From positions 1,054,001 through 1,118,000 of the forward strand of contig NEEC01000013.1 of assembly GCA_002189035.1 (NCBI GenBank): a DNA stretch of 64,000 nucleotides, given 5' to 3'. Positions 45,660 through 57,737 of the stretch are shown here, in pieces. A model generated the notes under the pieces. It had not been told where the DNA came from, did no database searches, and saw nothing but the letters and a program-made list of their open reading frames with translations. The position numbers and the translations under genes were made by a program. Position 1 is the first letter of the stretch; the number at the start of each line of letters is the position of its first letter. The DNA is from Utricularia gibba. Its lineage: Eukaryota > Streptophyta > Magnoliopsida > Lamiales > Lentibulariaceae.

Positions 45660-46575
45660 GTGGCGATGGGCTGTTTTATGAGGCCTTCTTTCTCTCACTT
45701 TTGGTCTCTTAACTCAGGCCCATGCGACTTGGCCCAACTTTTAATCCAACCCTTTACTTGATGTCGTATTCATCTCCTTCCTACCACGGCACTTCGAAGC
45801 AGAGTTACTCTTCCTCCAATGGTTTTGCAAAGTGGAGCTGAATTATCTCGTCATACTCCAACAGAATGTTGGACGTAGTTTCCCAACTCGGTAAGGTAAT
45901 CGTAGGCACGCTTATGATCGACACTTGGTATCAAAGCAGGTTGCACCACATTCCAAGACACTGATGCACTCTCTTGTCATCTCACGGATGCTACTACATC
46001 AGGATCGGTATGCGAATTTGATTGGTTTTGTTATGATGGTTTGGGCATTACACATATTCTTGAAATTAATAATCCGGTAGGTTAAAAAATCACATGTATA
46101 AAATCCAAATAAACAAAAAAATTTAACACATTATAAAAAATTAGATTCAACTGCAATTCATTATTTACTAAGGTTTTTAGATATGTGATTTTTTTAAAAA
46201 AAGATTATTAATAATCTAAAATCTATTATATAATTAATTATATCACTTTAATTTTTTATATAAGATTATTTGCTCTAATAATACTAAGGTCTATCCAATA
46301 ACCACAAAACTATGGGATGTGGTAGCGACTTGCCAGTCCCTCAACATGCAAATACAGCAACAACACAAGCACGTTACCAGAAAGTAAGCAGTCAAAGTTG
46401 GCATTTTTTCAGGTCAAGATCGCTTCATCACGCAGAATGATTACTTGTGCAACTGCCAAAGAGATTCTGGCACAACATAAGCTCCAATTTGAAGGTGATG
46501 ATCTCATTAAAGAGTTGCAGATACAAATCTAGAACAGAACTTGAAAAATCTGCATATGATGTACTTAGAGATAGA
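45660..46575 (+). mobile_element. Ty1/copia 5' fragment: primer site and gag scrap
   Basis: At 45925-45940 TTGGTATCAAAGCAGG matches the initiator-Met tRNA primer-binding form (TGGTATCAGAGC), preceded by CA at 45921-45923, as expected after an LTR. About 470 bp downstream (46437-46530) the reading RMITCATAKEILAQHKLQFE and GDDLIKELQIQ resembles the gag (UBN2-type) region of copia elements. Stops follow at once. Only this 5' fragment is present. Confidence 0.6.
46050..46288 (+). repeat. AT-rich dispersed repeat R3, copy 7
   Basis: Contains cttgaaattaataatccggt, tgtataaaatccaaataaac, aaaaaattagattcaactg and ataagattatttgctctaat, interrupted by extra sequence in the middle. Confidence 0.55.
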
Positions 46576-46690
46576 TAATGATGAATTTTAGGTGACTAAA
46601 AAGATTTTGCATATTCTACTCCACACCTTGAAGTTCAGAAGGATAAATTTAAATCGTGAATTTTTCGATTTTAGTTGTATTTTATTTTAC
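46575..46690 (+). repeat. Dispersed repeat R1, copy 2
   Basis: Matches 37450-37590: gatgaatttta, aaaaagatt.tgcatattct, ccacaccttgaagttcagaa and ggataaatttaaatc. Confidence 0.7.
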
Positions 46691-47334
46691 TTTTTGTATC
46701 CTATTGATATTATTTCTTTGTATTAGAATTGTGAGTATTTTCCATTTATGCTAACATATAAGTTACATAAATACTACAAAATATTAAAATGTACTTTGAG
46801 TGGTCAAACCGAATTTGATCGATTTAAATCTGCTCGAAAACCAAACGGATGCCAAATCAGTTCGATTTTAAAATCTGATTTAGAACATAATCTGAAAACG
46901 GTTATTGTTTAGAAAATAATGACTATTGCATATATGTCGTAATTCTGTCAAAGAGTCTTGGCACCGAATATTAGTCAGCGGGTTTACTGCAGAGCCAAGT
47001 GGACGTTCTTGGCTCTTGCACACCACACTTGGTACCATTATTACAACTTATGTCTTGGTGCTGGGTGCATGCGTCGGATTCAGGTAAAGACATGCATGTA
47101 ATAAAACGACGATCTTTATTAGACACTAAAGAGGTCGTACAGAAGCGAACAAGGAAAAGTCATTCATCATATGCCTCCGCATTGCACGTTCACGGTGTTG
47201 CAGTGGCAAAACCCTGGACGTGTGAATGGCAGTGAAGTAGTTTCACCTTTATGATAAACCTCCACAACTTCGAATTCTTCCTATCAAGCGAACGTGGGCT
47301 CGTAGTCCTTATTGGGAATGAAGGAATGCTGTGA
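46691..47334. other. Spacer without recognised gene
   Basis: Nothing coding is supported between the copia scrap and the end of phylloplanin-like gene 3. Confidence 0.5.
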
Positions 47335-47840
47335 TCAGAAAGGAAACCAGAGCAATGGAAGAGCATTCGCATTGACATTGCTGACCCCTGGAATAAGATT
47401 TAACGGAATAGTTCCAAAGGAATTGAGTAGTGTTTTGAGAACCCCAGTACTATTCAGTTGTGCACAGGGGATGGCCGGAAGCGGGATGGTGATGCAGCAG
47501 GGTAGACCGAACGGGACAATGAACGGCAAAACGTTGACGAAACTACCCGGCCCCACGGTGAAGGTAAGGCCTCCGTTGGAATCAGTCGTGTTCGTGGCCA
47601 CCACAGTTTCCGTCAATGTGGTTGTGAGGCAAGTAAGTTTTGCAGGTTGGCTGGCAAGAGGAGCCGTAGTAGTGGTATCGCAGTTTCCCGTTGAGGTGCA
47701 ACATACACTGAGGCCTACGCTCAGACCAAAGTTGCCGATTACGAAGTTGGCCGCCGCCGGCTGGGTGGAGGCCCAAGGAGAATGATGGCTGCTGCCCAAA
47801 GGATGAATGCCATGCAGAAGACAGGGTTTCCATTAGCCAT
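47335..47840 (-). pseudogene. Phylloplanin-like secreted protein 3, one-base frameshift
   Basis: The minus-strand ATG at 47840 sits in the same AGATGGC context as the other two copies and opens a signal peptide (MANGNPVFCMAFILWAAAII). The frame is lost at the three-base C run 47772-47774. The adjacent frame continues as ASTQPAAANFVIGNFG, CCTSTGNCD, QPAKLTCLTTT, TTDSNGGLTFTVG and PCCITIPLPAIPC to a stop at 47335. One missing G on the coding strand explains the break exactly at the end of the signal peptide. It is either a pseudogene or a homopolymer error. If read through, the protein is about 168 residues. It lies 18 kb from copy 2. Confidence 0.75.
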
Positions 47841-47906
47841 CTCTCTTCTTTCCTGTATCCTGTATCCTGTCAGGAGTGTAGTGATCAGCAGCGCCACAGG
47901 TTCCAC

Positions 47907-47915
47907 TATTTATAG
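47907..47915 (-). promoter_or_regulatory. TATA box of phylloplanin-like gene 3
   Basis: The minus strand reads CTATAAATA about 67 bp upstream of the ATG at 47840, a near-consensus plant TATA box. An intact promoter favours recent function. Confidence 0.6.
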
Positions 47916-49792
47916 GCAAATCTCCAAGGAAAGTAAACTATGGGCATAAATTGCATGCCATCAGGCATATCAAATTTTATTCAGATCCACGATAGACAGG
48001 GTACACCAAGTGGGATTCAAGTAGCTGTAGCTAACTTCCTCTGAGAGGAGACAAAGACATTAAAGTACCCCATACATTCAAGAATGGCATTTCCTCAAAC
48101 TCCAGATGGGCTGCCACCAAAATGACTTTGATTATCAAGATGAAGTACCTCAGGCCACCCTCTGAATTTTGTTTTCAAGGAGATCGATGAATAATGATAA
48201 TATTTGCGCGAAACAAGAAAGGGATGCAATGGATTGAGGGCCTCAGCTGCAGTAAGGGGAGTTCATTAGAGGCCTTGATTTTGAAGGTTAGGGTGTGTGG
48301 TCAATTATGTATATGCTTCTGGGGAATAATGTTTAGTATTGGTATCTATTTGACTTTGAGGAGGAGAAGGGCAGCTGAGGAGTTAACAAGTCAAATGTTA
48401 TTTTAATATGATGTATTAATACCCAACTTCAATGTACATTTATACCAATACCACTCAGGCATTTCCCTTTGATTTGGTATTGCTTATGTTTATTGAGAAC
48501 TAATTTTGGAGAAATACTTCTTGAACAGTAATTTTGTTTTATTTTTTCAAAAAAAACATATATCTAGTTCAAAATTTGAATTATACTTGTACTATGCAAT
48601 TTTTTAGAGTGCTGTGGTCTTTATAGTTTGCGAAAATCACAAAAATGGTCTTCACTATTTTTTTTTTGTTTATTTCATTGCTTAAACATCTGTGTAATTA
48701 GTCTCTACTGTGTGACAAAATTAATTTCTGATAATTTAACATCTATTGTTTATATAATCAATTTGACATAAATATTTTTTACTATTTGAAATAATTGGCA
48801 TTAGTCGTCTCTCCAACTATTTAAAAATTTTTTAAAATTAGTCTCTAATTAACCATGCCTAGTTTTGAGATAGTTGAGACTAATTATAGCTGATATTTAA
48901 ATAATAGAAGATAAAAAAATGGGTAAAATTTTTTAGGCTAACTATGTCATGTAGGTCAAGTTTTAGAAACTAATTATACTTAGTACATGAAACTTTGGGA
49001 ATAGATTTTGTTAGTAGAGACGAAATATACAATTTCAGTTACATTGTGAAAGACTAATTTTACCAAAATATTGAACATTGGAATCTTTTCTTATACAATT
49101 TTCTCATTTTTTAGACAATTTAATGGGTTGGGTATCTATTCATTTCAGCTTTACTCATCAAATACATTGATTTTTTACATTTGTATCTATCGATAGTTTA
49201 TAAATTGCGATTTTTCTAATAGTTCAGATGATGAAAATCCAAATTATTTGAAATATTTGTCATTTTTTTATTTCAAATAGTTGAAAATACAATATTCGTG
49301 ATAACTTTTACAGCTCTTTTGATTTTTGCAAATATTCTTGGTGTAATAATCAATCCATTCTCATATTTCTTGTTGATTTCATTGAAGATACAACATGCTA
49401 CCATACTATCCTTCAAAACGAATCATAAAAGACTCCACTTCTTTGTATTCGACTAAAGTAGGACAAACTAATTTCATGCATCCCATAGATAATATTAGCT
49501 AATACTTTGTCATTGATTTAGATAACTACTTTTAATAAAATAGAAGTTAAATTTATGTAATTTTATAAAAAAAAATTATTTTTTTTGGAGCAAAAGTTAT
49601 CATGTATAATAACAAAATTACTCCTAAAAACCTTTTTTAGAAGGATAAAGTGTTCCAAATAGAGGTTAATCATAAACTCCTCTCGTTCTAAATTGAGAGT
49701 TAGCCCAGTAGGGGCAAGGCAGGTTTCACTTTACTTGCACTAATGAGCATGGGTTGGATGCTAGGTGACGGGTGTGTGCCCCAAATGGCATA
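47916..49792. other. AT-rich spacer
   Basis: No gene is supported. Between about 48690 and 49060, attagtctct-type motifs occur in both orientations, hinting at a decayed MITE, but no clean ends were found. Confidence 0.5.
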
Positions 49793-49797
49793 ATATA

Positions 49798-50927
49798 TGA
49801 TAAACGAAAAATTATGCAATGTCGTTAAATTACAAATTACCCTATCAAATAAAATTTATAATTCTAATTCACAACTAATTATACGAAATATATGAACATA
49901 TTGGACTAAGTCGAATACAAATAACTATGTGTTTGTTGTATGAAATAAATGCATTTAGTTTGTGTCATGAATAAGATATTAAATCTAAGTTAAGAGTAAA
50001 TGAGGTTTACTATAAAATACAGTAAGAAATAACAGACAAGTTCATCTACTAACTAGAATAAAGTAATGCAATACCTTGAGTTTTCTAAAAGTGATATGAT
50101 CATTATTACATTTAACCACCCAACTTGATAATCATTCATCTAATAATACAAGGATTCAAGTTTATCCAAACTTTTGATTTTCTTAACTTTTGGTTTACCT
50201 TTAGTTAAGTTACTTATGATGAACATAATTACTTACTTCTCCCGAGTCTACTATGATTTGATAAGAAAATGATCTGATTATCAAGCTAATGTAGTATAGT
50301 AAACAATAATTATGTACACCTCCTGCTACCTCAAGGCATTATGTGTGTTTAGCTATTCATGTCTAAGGTAAATAAAACTAAAACATAAAACGTCATTCAT
50401 ATTGTGTTCATATCACATTTTGGTAACAAGTAAAGAAACAAGAGCAGAAATTCAAATGAGAAGTTAAAAATGTTGTAGGATACTCCTAGTTCAGAGTAAT
50501 ATTCTTGGAAAACAAAATGTAATCTTCAAATATAAGCTTTGTTCTTATATTATCTTATACGTCTGTGACGTGTTGTTCAAAGTCTCTTCCTCACCCACCC
50601 CCCCCCCCCCCACCCTCAATATTTTTTTTTATACACTCTTCATCATTTCTCATCATTTTCAAAATCTTTTTTTTATTCTTTTTGGGATTTGGGTGTACTT
50701 CATTCAACTTTTATCCTCATCTTATGTAACTTCATTGTTTATATTCAGCTTCTTGGGATTTGCATTGTAGAAAACGTGAATGATTAAAACAAGGATTGAG
50801 ATTGGATTAAAAGATATAAACATCACTATTAAACACAAAAATACAAAAATATTTAATAAAATACTAATTTTATACCATGATACTAATCATTTAATAATTC
50901 TAAAACACTGAAAATTATGTGTTATTA
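49798..50927 (-). mobile_element. Older solo LTR of the same family
   Basis: Starts TGATAAACGAAAAATT, matching the other minus copies, and ends near TGTGTTATTA (TA in place of CA). Flanks ATATA and GTATG agree at three of five bases. The hairpin is decayed (gattggattaaaagat). A run of about 14 C bases at 50597-50611 lies within the pyrimidine-rich part. Confidence 0.7.
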
Positions 50928-52036
50928 GTATGAGATGGAATGAACTTGTTGCAATAAACTAAACAGAATGAAGAGATTGTCTGTTTTAATTGGTACTAAA
51001 CTTACCGTTATGAGTTGTACAAAACAAATAAAAAGAAGCCACGTTAGAACATGTTTCAAGTTGGGAAGGCCCACCGAACTCATTTCCCAAGTTGGAACGA
51101 TCGAATTCAGCGGTAAGTTTGACCTTTTGACCACAGAACGAACAAAGTGTGCATCACGTGAGTGGCGTCGTCGATTATATTATTTAATGGGACTGCCCTT
51201 CAGCTGCGGCGGCTAAGGGAGGAGGCTGCTATCCACGTGTTCAATGTTTTCTGTGTTCGCCCTCTGAATTCCACGGTCCAAACCCGGCTGTGGCTCACAC
51301 ATAAAGTTGTATTATAAAATTGGATATCTTCTATCGAATGTTTATAACAAAATTGTACATCATATAAAATGATGGTAATGTATAAGAAATAAAGTTAGAA
51401 TGATCAATTGTTCAAATGATCTTGTAGTTTCAAACCCATCAACCTGTCGATCAACGCCTTAATCCTTTTTACATATTACTCTTCTATTGCCCTTGAAAAA
51501 ACATTTTTAGGGATTGTCTTGTTAGGATTTTGATTAGAAAAACACAAATTTAGAAAATAAGAAATTATAGAATGTAATTTCTATTTTATTAGAATTTCTT
51601 TTCGAAAAATGTTTTTCAAAGTATAGAACTAAACAGAACCTTGGTTGATAGAGACTTAAAGGTCATTAAACATTTTTGTAACAAAAGTTAGGTGGTGGTT
51701 AGCATTTAGTTTGGCTCCAATGGGCGATCTGATGTGTGCAATCCAGATAAGTGTCCTCAAAAGTGACCAAAATCAGCATGCCCACATTGCATTTACTTTA
51801 GAATATAGAATTAATATATAAAAAAAATGATGTAATCATATTCAAAAAAAAATAACTAGGATTACAAGAAAAAAAATACTTGAAACATAGTCTTATAAAA
51901 AGCCAATAGTTGAAGAAGTGGAGTTAACCTAGAGACGTTTCAAACCCTCCACTCTAACCTACTAAGTGCTCTATCTACACAATCGCACTAATCACATTTC
52001 TTGAAATCCCAGATTGACCCCAATAGTTTCTCAAAT
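50928..52036. other. Spacer with tRNA-like scraps
   Basis: No gene is supported. On the minus strand, 51985-51925 reads GATAGAGCACTTAGTAGG then GGAGGGTTTGAAACGTCTC, resembling tRNA A- and B-box promoters, and 51470-51425 has a second GGGTTTGAAACTAC. These could be old SINE remnants. Confidence 0.35.
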
Positions 52037-53163
52037 TCACTGCCGAAGCCCAAACCCGCAATTGTGGGCCGAGTAGTGGGCCCACGACGGGTCGAAGGAC
52101 CCGTTGAAACTGCGGGCTAAAAAATTAAGCCTCTGATTTCCATGTCCATTTCGCACTTGGGCGTCGACGTCGGCTGGGGGTGGGACGGCGTCGCTTCGCG
52201 TGCCGGAGACTCCCACATTCGCGGTTGTGTCTTCGTAGCGGAAGAATTCTGATCCCGGGACCGGAAATGCAGAAAGTGAGGGGTAGTCGAAGAAGTTCCC
52301 AGATGATAATGGCTGCAAATTGGTCGGTTTTTGATCCTCCACTGTGTTGAGGGAGCTCAGCGGGGGCAGGTTGAAGAAACCGTCGTTTGTCTCTGGCAGT
52401 GTGTCGAGAACGTCGTCGTATTGAGAGGATGACGACGGGGAGGAATCGCCGTGGCTGAACTCGTGGCTCACTGCCTTCCGGCCACCGGTACTTTTCATAT
52501 AGATTCTACACAGCACCCAATCATCCAACTGCAGAGTAAAAGAACACCCATCATTTAAATGAAGAAGAAGCCGATTGTGGGCGGGCGAAATCGATTGATT
52601 TTGAGTTTTTTCTTACCCTTTTGCTGCTGTTCTTCTTCCCTGAATCCGACAACCTGTACTCGTGCATAATCCAATTCGTTTTGCTCCCGTTTGGGGCTTT
52701 TCCAACATAGAAAACCAGCGCTTTCTTGATCCCAACTTTTCTCCCCTCCGTCATGATAGTTTTGTCGGTGCCGGTCGCTTTCCAGTACCCTGCTCCGGCG
52801 ACTCTGTTTGGACGAGAACCGTTGGGGTATTTCCGTTCCCGGGGGCTGAAAAAGTACCATTCTTTTTCCCCAAACAACGCCTTATCTACACACATCACCA
52901 GAAAAAAAAAAAAAAACTTTAGAATCCCAATTCATCCTGAACAACAAGAATGGTTCCAAAAAAAAAAAAAAAAAAGACCTACCCGGAAGCTCCCATGGAT
53001 TGAATTTATACAGATCGATTTCCCCAATGATCGGCAACGAAAACTGATACCCTGCAACTTTCCTACAGAGGTACTGGACCAGAAGCTCCTCGTCCGTCGG
53101 AAAGAAGCGAAATCCCGGCGGTAAGTGGAGTTGGTTTCGTGGATCGGAGTCTCGGGCAACCAT
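52037..53163 (-). CDS. NAC domain transcription factor, SNAC/ATAF type
   Basis: Nuclear DNA-binding regulator. Exons 53163-52983, 52885-52617 and 52528-52037 join in frame to 313 residues; the three-exon layout with these junctions is standard for NAC genes. NAC subdomains appear in order: [100 protein letters not shown] and [10 protein letters not shown]. The sequence is closest in memory to the stress-related SNAC-A group (RD26/ANAC019/055/072). The C-terminal region is Ser/Pro/Asp-rich, as in activation domains. A CACGTG motif upstream fits ABA or stress control. Nothing is broken. Confidence 0.95.
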
Positions 53164-53280
53164 TTTTCCCCGACGATAAATCCCAACTTGAAGAAGGAAG
53201 AATATGTTCTGAATTCGACACCTCTGGACCGACGTTTTACTATTCAGCTCTTGGGGCGATTTGATTTACAAGACAGGGAG

Positions 53281-53290
53281 TATATAAATA
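53281..53290 (-). promoter_or_regulatory. TATA box of the NAC gene
   Basis: The minus strand reads TATTTATATA, 118-127 bp upstream of the ATG at 53163, consistent with a leader of about 90 bases. Confidence 0.6.
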
Positions 53291-53387
53291 CACAGAGAGC
53301 AGAGCGCAGCATCGGCGGGGGTGAAGCGAAGATAAGTACGGCCGTCATTTTCGTGGGCCCATCCGTTAAGGGGTGTTCTAATTGGGA

Positions 53388-53393
53388 CACGTG
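53388..53393 (-). promoter_or_regulatory. G-box/ABRE in the NAC promoter
   Basis: CACGTG, about 100 bp upstream of the TATA box. In plants this core binds bZIP (ABF) and bHLH factors and is common in promoters of stress-induced SNAC genes. The role here is inferred. Confidence 0.5.
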
Positions 53394-56300
53394 GACGAGT
53401 TCCATGCGGTTAAGAACCGGTCTTATCCGATGGCTGAAAAGCCACGGGGTGGGCGCTTCAAGAACCCTACACTTTCCGATCCAGTCAAAGGTTACGAGCT
53501 TTGTCCTGAGCAGCTGTCGATACGTTTTCCGGAGCTTTTACACGTTATTTTTAATCATACACACACAAAAAAATCATTCGCAACGTGGGTTGTTCTGAAA
53601 TTTGCACATCTCCTCCCTCCCTCCATTCCTGAACCTGCAGCTTCTTCTTCTTCTTCTTACATCCAGGGTGCAGCTGGACACCCATTCCCTGTATGTTCGG
53701 ATTAGGACAAGGGTTGAGAGTGGAGGACGCGTGGAGCATGGAGAAGCCAAAAGCAGCAGATTCAGTTCACAAAGCGGTTGCCGTTGAAGTGAAGTCTTGG
53801 ACGAAGTTACGAGTCTCGTTTGTCGCGTTGCGGGGTTTGTCGCCTATCGGAAACCTACGTATGGCATTCAAACGAATACGACACCATCGGCATACCCATC
53901 ACAACCCCCCCGTCGTATCTTATCCCCCACTGTAAATTGTTCTCTAATATTTTCTATTCTAAAGGCTGAATTCTGCCAACCACAATACAGATACATACAT
54001 GCGTGGTGGACCCGAGCTCAATCCCTCCTGTAAATCACTCCATTGGTTGGCAAGCAACCACGAATCCAATCCAATCTCATAAGTAGAGATGCCACAGATT
54101 TGGGAATGAACGATTTTTTCAAACCGTCTATTCATAAATCGTGGTTCACTATTGAATTCAATTCCGCTTTTGAAACATAGGTGGATTTTTAAAACATTGA
54201 ACCAAATCGAAACCGAATTGATATTAGATGATTTTTTTAAAGATGAATTTTTAAATACCCACATAAATCATCATAGTTACCTATGAAATGTATATTTTCT
54301 TAGAAAATTTTTTGGATTCCTACAACGATTGTTAAGATGATCTAAAAATAATTTAGAAAATATATAATATTTTCAAGATATACACATGAGTTGTTGGGAA
54401 TGACTATAAAGTATATTGCTGTTTTAAATGTTTTTTTCAAATTTCTATAATAAATGTTAAGAGTATTTTTGATACATGAATAAGTTATACCAAAGATAAA
54501 ATATGATATACGACAGTATAATTTTATCATAATTACTAATTTCTTATTATTTTATTTTATATCTATGTGATAAATTATTCTGACTGTAATTTATACTACT
54601 TATCAAATATTCTATTTTTATTTTTATATTTAACTATACTTCTTTATATTTTATATCAAACACGATTTAAGGGTAATTGAGATCATTTAAAAATAAAATC
54701 AATAATTCATCAATTTCGAAGTGTTAAGTCGAAACCATGATTTTCGGTTTCAAATATCTGTAATCAAACCAGAACGATTCTGAACCAATTAGAAAAGAAC
54801 CAACCGGGATGGTTTCGAAAGGGGGTAAACTCTTCAAGGACAAGCCTTGGTCTTTGCAGTCCTCCCTCCCTGCAAAATCCTCGATAATTTCTTCATCTTC
54901 TGTTCCCGCCGGGTAGAACGTTTTTGGGTGGAAACCCGAATAGGGAAACAGATGGAGTTGGGACATGAACGAGGAACAACTTTTTATCCAAATAGTTCGA
55001 AGTTACTCGGTAACAGTAACACTATTACTGCTATTATTTTATTGCAGCGCACATACAAAAAAACAAAAGAAAGAAGCATCTGCATCCTCCAGATAGCGTG
55101 TGGACAGCATCCGAACGTGGTACGCGGAAAGTGAATACTGAGGATAAACTCAAACCCGCAGAAGGTCCCAAATCACTTTGTGCTGTTGGCGTAGCACGTG
55201 CCCCACTCTAAAGCGCTCGTGCCAATAATTCATCTCTTTGAAGTTTGACCTACGTGTCACCTTTGGCGCATCTGTATTCTGGATTCTCTCGTCGGCTTCT
55301 TGCATTTATTTATCATTTTTGTAACCTGCCAGGTGTGTCGCTCTCTGTGCTTATTTTCTCCCCTTTTTTTTGGTTCAACAAAGGCAGTGCTTCAGTGCTC
55401 TTTCTTGAAGGATAGAAATGGAGCAGCAGAAGCAGAAGCGTTGGGTACAGTGAACCTGAAGTTCTTGATGCAAAGAAGCAGGATAGGATGCCTCTTTATT
55501 GAAGTTTAGGCAGCAGACTACTAATAGGCATGATTGCAGGCCCCCTTCCCCCTCCTCTCTGCTCCTGGTTCATTTCACACAATACAACAACACAAGGTGT
55601 AATCCCCTCCCTGCTAAATATCTTGTCCTTTTAGCTGCACCATTCCACTTTTGTTTTTTTCTGCGAAAGTTGGGAGTGATGATTGGATCCATCGAGGGGA
55701 ATGGCATCCGGCGGATGGTGCGGGAAATTATTAAAAGGATCGAGTCTTTGCAAGCGCACGCTGCATGTGTACTTTATTAAAACACAATCAATTCCACGTC
55801 AATAATGAGATTTGAATAATCAAATTGCGTAATATATTATGAATTATTAATAATCATTTGAATTTAATCTTTTTAAATATGATCCACGTTTTTTGTATAT
55901 TATAACTTCATATGTGTTTGCCTAATACATTATATCCTTAATTTCAATATTCTTCTCGTTTATTTATTTCAAACCATTTGAAATGAAAAAACATAAAATA
56001 ATATATGTTTTTCTATTGTTTTTTAATGATTTATTTTCCATTTTTAAATATCTTTATATAAAAATTGTAGATAAATTATTACTATTTGACTTTAGAATAT
56101 TTGATTTTTTAATTAAATAAAATTTGATTTTATTCACCTATTATGAATATACCTAGTAAACATACATTTGTAAAACTTATGCATCAAACGTATTTTTATT
56201 TTTCATCACATAATACGTATTTATTCAAATACTAATATTTTAAATTATCATTTATTAAACTATTATTCCTGAATATTGAGAAATGAGAATAACTACTCAC

Positions 56301-56683
56301 AAGAAAACCAATTCATAGTTTTTTTGGAATTGGGCTTAGAGAGAGCAGGTTGTGGTCCACCTAACTTACCTACTCGAATAATTGGGCTGAATCTGCCACA
56401 CGATGGCCCAATGTACGATATGCAGGCCCGCCATCAACGGAGCCCGGCTGGGGGCAGGTAGCCGTTTGGGAAGGGAGATGAGCTGTCACAGTCTGTGGCT
56501 TCTCTTCTCTTACACGCAGACGCGCAAACACACCGCAGTAAGTAGCGACGGCATTTGTTGGATTGGTGTCGATTCATTTACTCCAACTCCAAAAGACGAT
56601 CAGGAGAGGCGGCAGGTACATTGATTGACTTCACTTGAGTTGTGTTGCACGAGATCCAGATTTGCGCCTTTTTCTTTCCCGCA
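53394..56683. other. Intergenic region, NAC to DUF1218
   Basis: No gene is supported. It contains a TTC microsatellite near 53640-53660, one AT-rich dispersed repeat (minus orientation, about 55790-55965) and AT-rich blocks at 54230-54680 and 55800-56270. ggcccaatg near 56405 lies upstream of the DUF1218 gene. Confidence 0.5.
55795..55965 (-). repeat. AT-rich dispersed repeat R3, copy 8, inverted
   Basis: Reverse orientation: gaattattaataatcatttg, aatttaatctttttaaatat, gtatattataactt, catatgtgtttgcctaatac and cttaatttcaatatt. Confidence 0.55.
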
Positions 56684-57737
56684 ATGGCGTCCAAGCTCTT
56701 GCTGGTTGGAGTCTTCCTTCTCGACCTTATTGCCTTTGGATTGGCTGTCGCCGCTGAGCAGAGAAGAAGCACTGTAAGTTCCCTTTCTTGTTCCCGGATC
56801 TTATAGCTGAAATCATGGGGGTGAACTCAGGAAAGTGTAGAATTGCCGTTGTTTTTGTAGGTTATGGAGTCGTGATTTCCGAGATGTAATGTTTAATATG
56901 GAAAGTAGGAGAATTGGAGTTAATGCGGGATTTTTTGTTGTATTTGGTTACACAGGAATGTCTTTAGTCTTTAGTCGATGGAATTTGCTGAATACAGTTA
57001 TGACCTGCTGTGCTTTGAAACTAATGTTAAGATCTGCATTATCTTGGCTGGATTGAATTCCTTAGATCTTCTTTATATGCATTTTAGATAGTTAAAAAAA
57101 GCTCGAACCAGCTGTAGAACAGGATTTTTTGGTCCCCCATTTAGAAAAATCCATCTATTGGCGTTGTTTTTGACCATCTAAGGCCATGCTGTTTTTCAGG
57201 GCAAATCGGTGAAGGATAGTGAAGTAACCTACAATCATTGCGTGTATGATTCAGATATCGCGACAGGTTATGGAGTTGGGGCATTTCTTTTCCTCCTGAT
57301 CAGTCAAGCCATCATAATGTTGGCAAGCAAATGCTTCTGTTGTGGATCTCCTCTAAAGCGTGGAGGCCCAAGAGCTTGTGCTGTTCTTCTTTTCATTTTG
57401 TGCTGGTAAATTCCTCGGCTAATCAATACGTGAGAATGTAATCCATTACAAAAATTGAGAATATTTGATTTGCAGGATAACCTTCTTCATTGCGGAGATT
57501 TGTCTATTGGCTGGATCGGTTAGGAATGCATATCACACTAGGTACAGAACCATGTTTTTCGACAACCCTCCATCTTGTGAAACAGTGAGGAAGGGAGTAT
57601 TTGCTGCTGGGGCGGCGTTTGTTTTGTTCACCAGCATAATTTCTAAGGCTTATTACCTGAGCTATTCGAAGGCCAAGGAAACCACCCTGGGATATGGCAG
57701 GGAGGAACCTGGAGTTGGTATGGCTGCGTACAGGTGA
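56684..57737 (+). CDS. DUF1218 four-helix membrane protein (Modifying Wall Lignin family)
   Basis: Exons 56684-56773, 57200-57405 and 57476-57737 join in frame to 185 residues. An N-terminal hydrophobic segment (KLLLVGVFLLDLIAFGLAVA) is followed by conserved Cys residues (NHCVYD), a helix (GVGAFLFLLISQAIIMLA), the CFCCG motif, a third helix (ACAVLLFILCWITFFIAEIC) and a fourth (GVFAAGAAFVLFTSIISKAY). This order is the DUF1218 family of plant ER/plasma-membrane proteins. Some members (MWL1/2) affect lignin in secondary walls; whether this one does is unknown. The final CAG|GTGAGG overlaps the stop codon TGA and resembles a donor site, so a further exon cannot be excluded. Length is normal. Confidence 0.92.

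Noticed and set aside
47312-47785. 157-codon plus-strand open frame over phylloplanin-like gene 3
   Set aside because: The opposite strand carries the family motifs, signal peptide and TATA box. This frame is a shadow.
48690-49060. Possible MITE with attagtctct motifs
   Set aside because: Motifs occur in both orientations, but no matching ends or target duplication could be found by eye.
50594-50616. Long C run as a regulatory tract
   Set aside because: It lies in the pyrimidine-rich part of an old LTR and is best explained as a homopolymer within the repeat.
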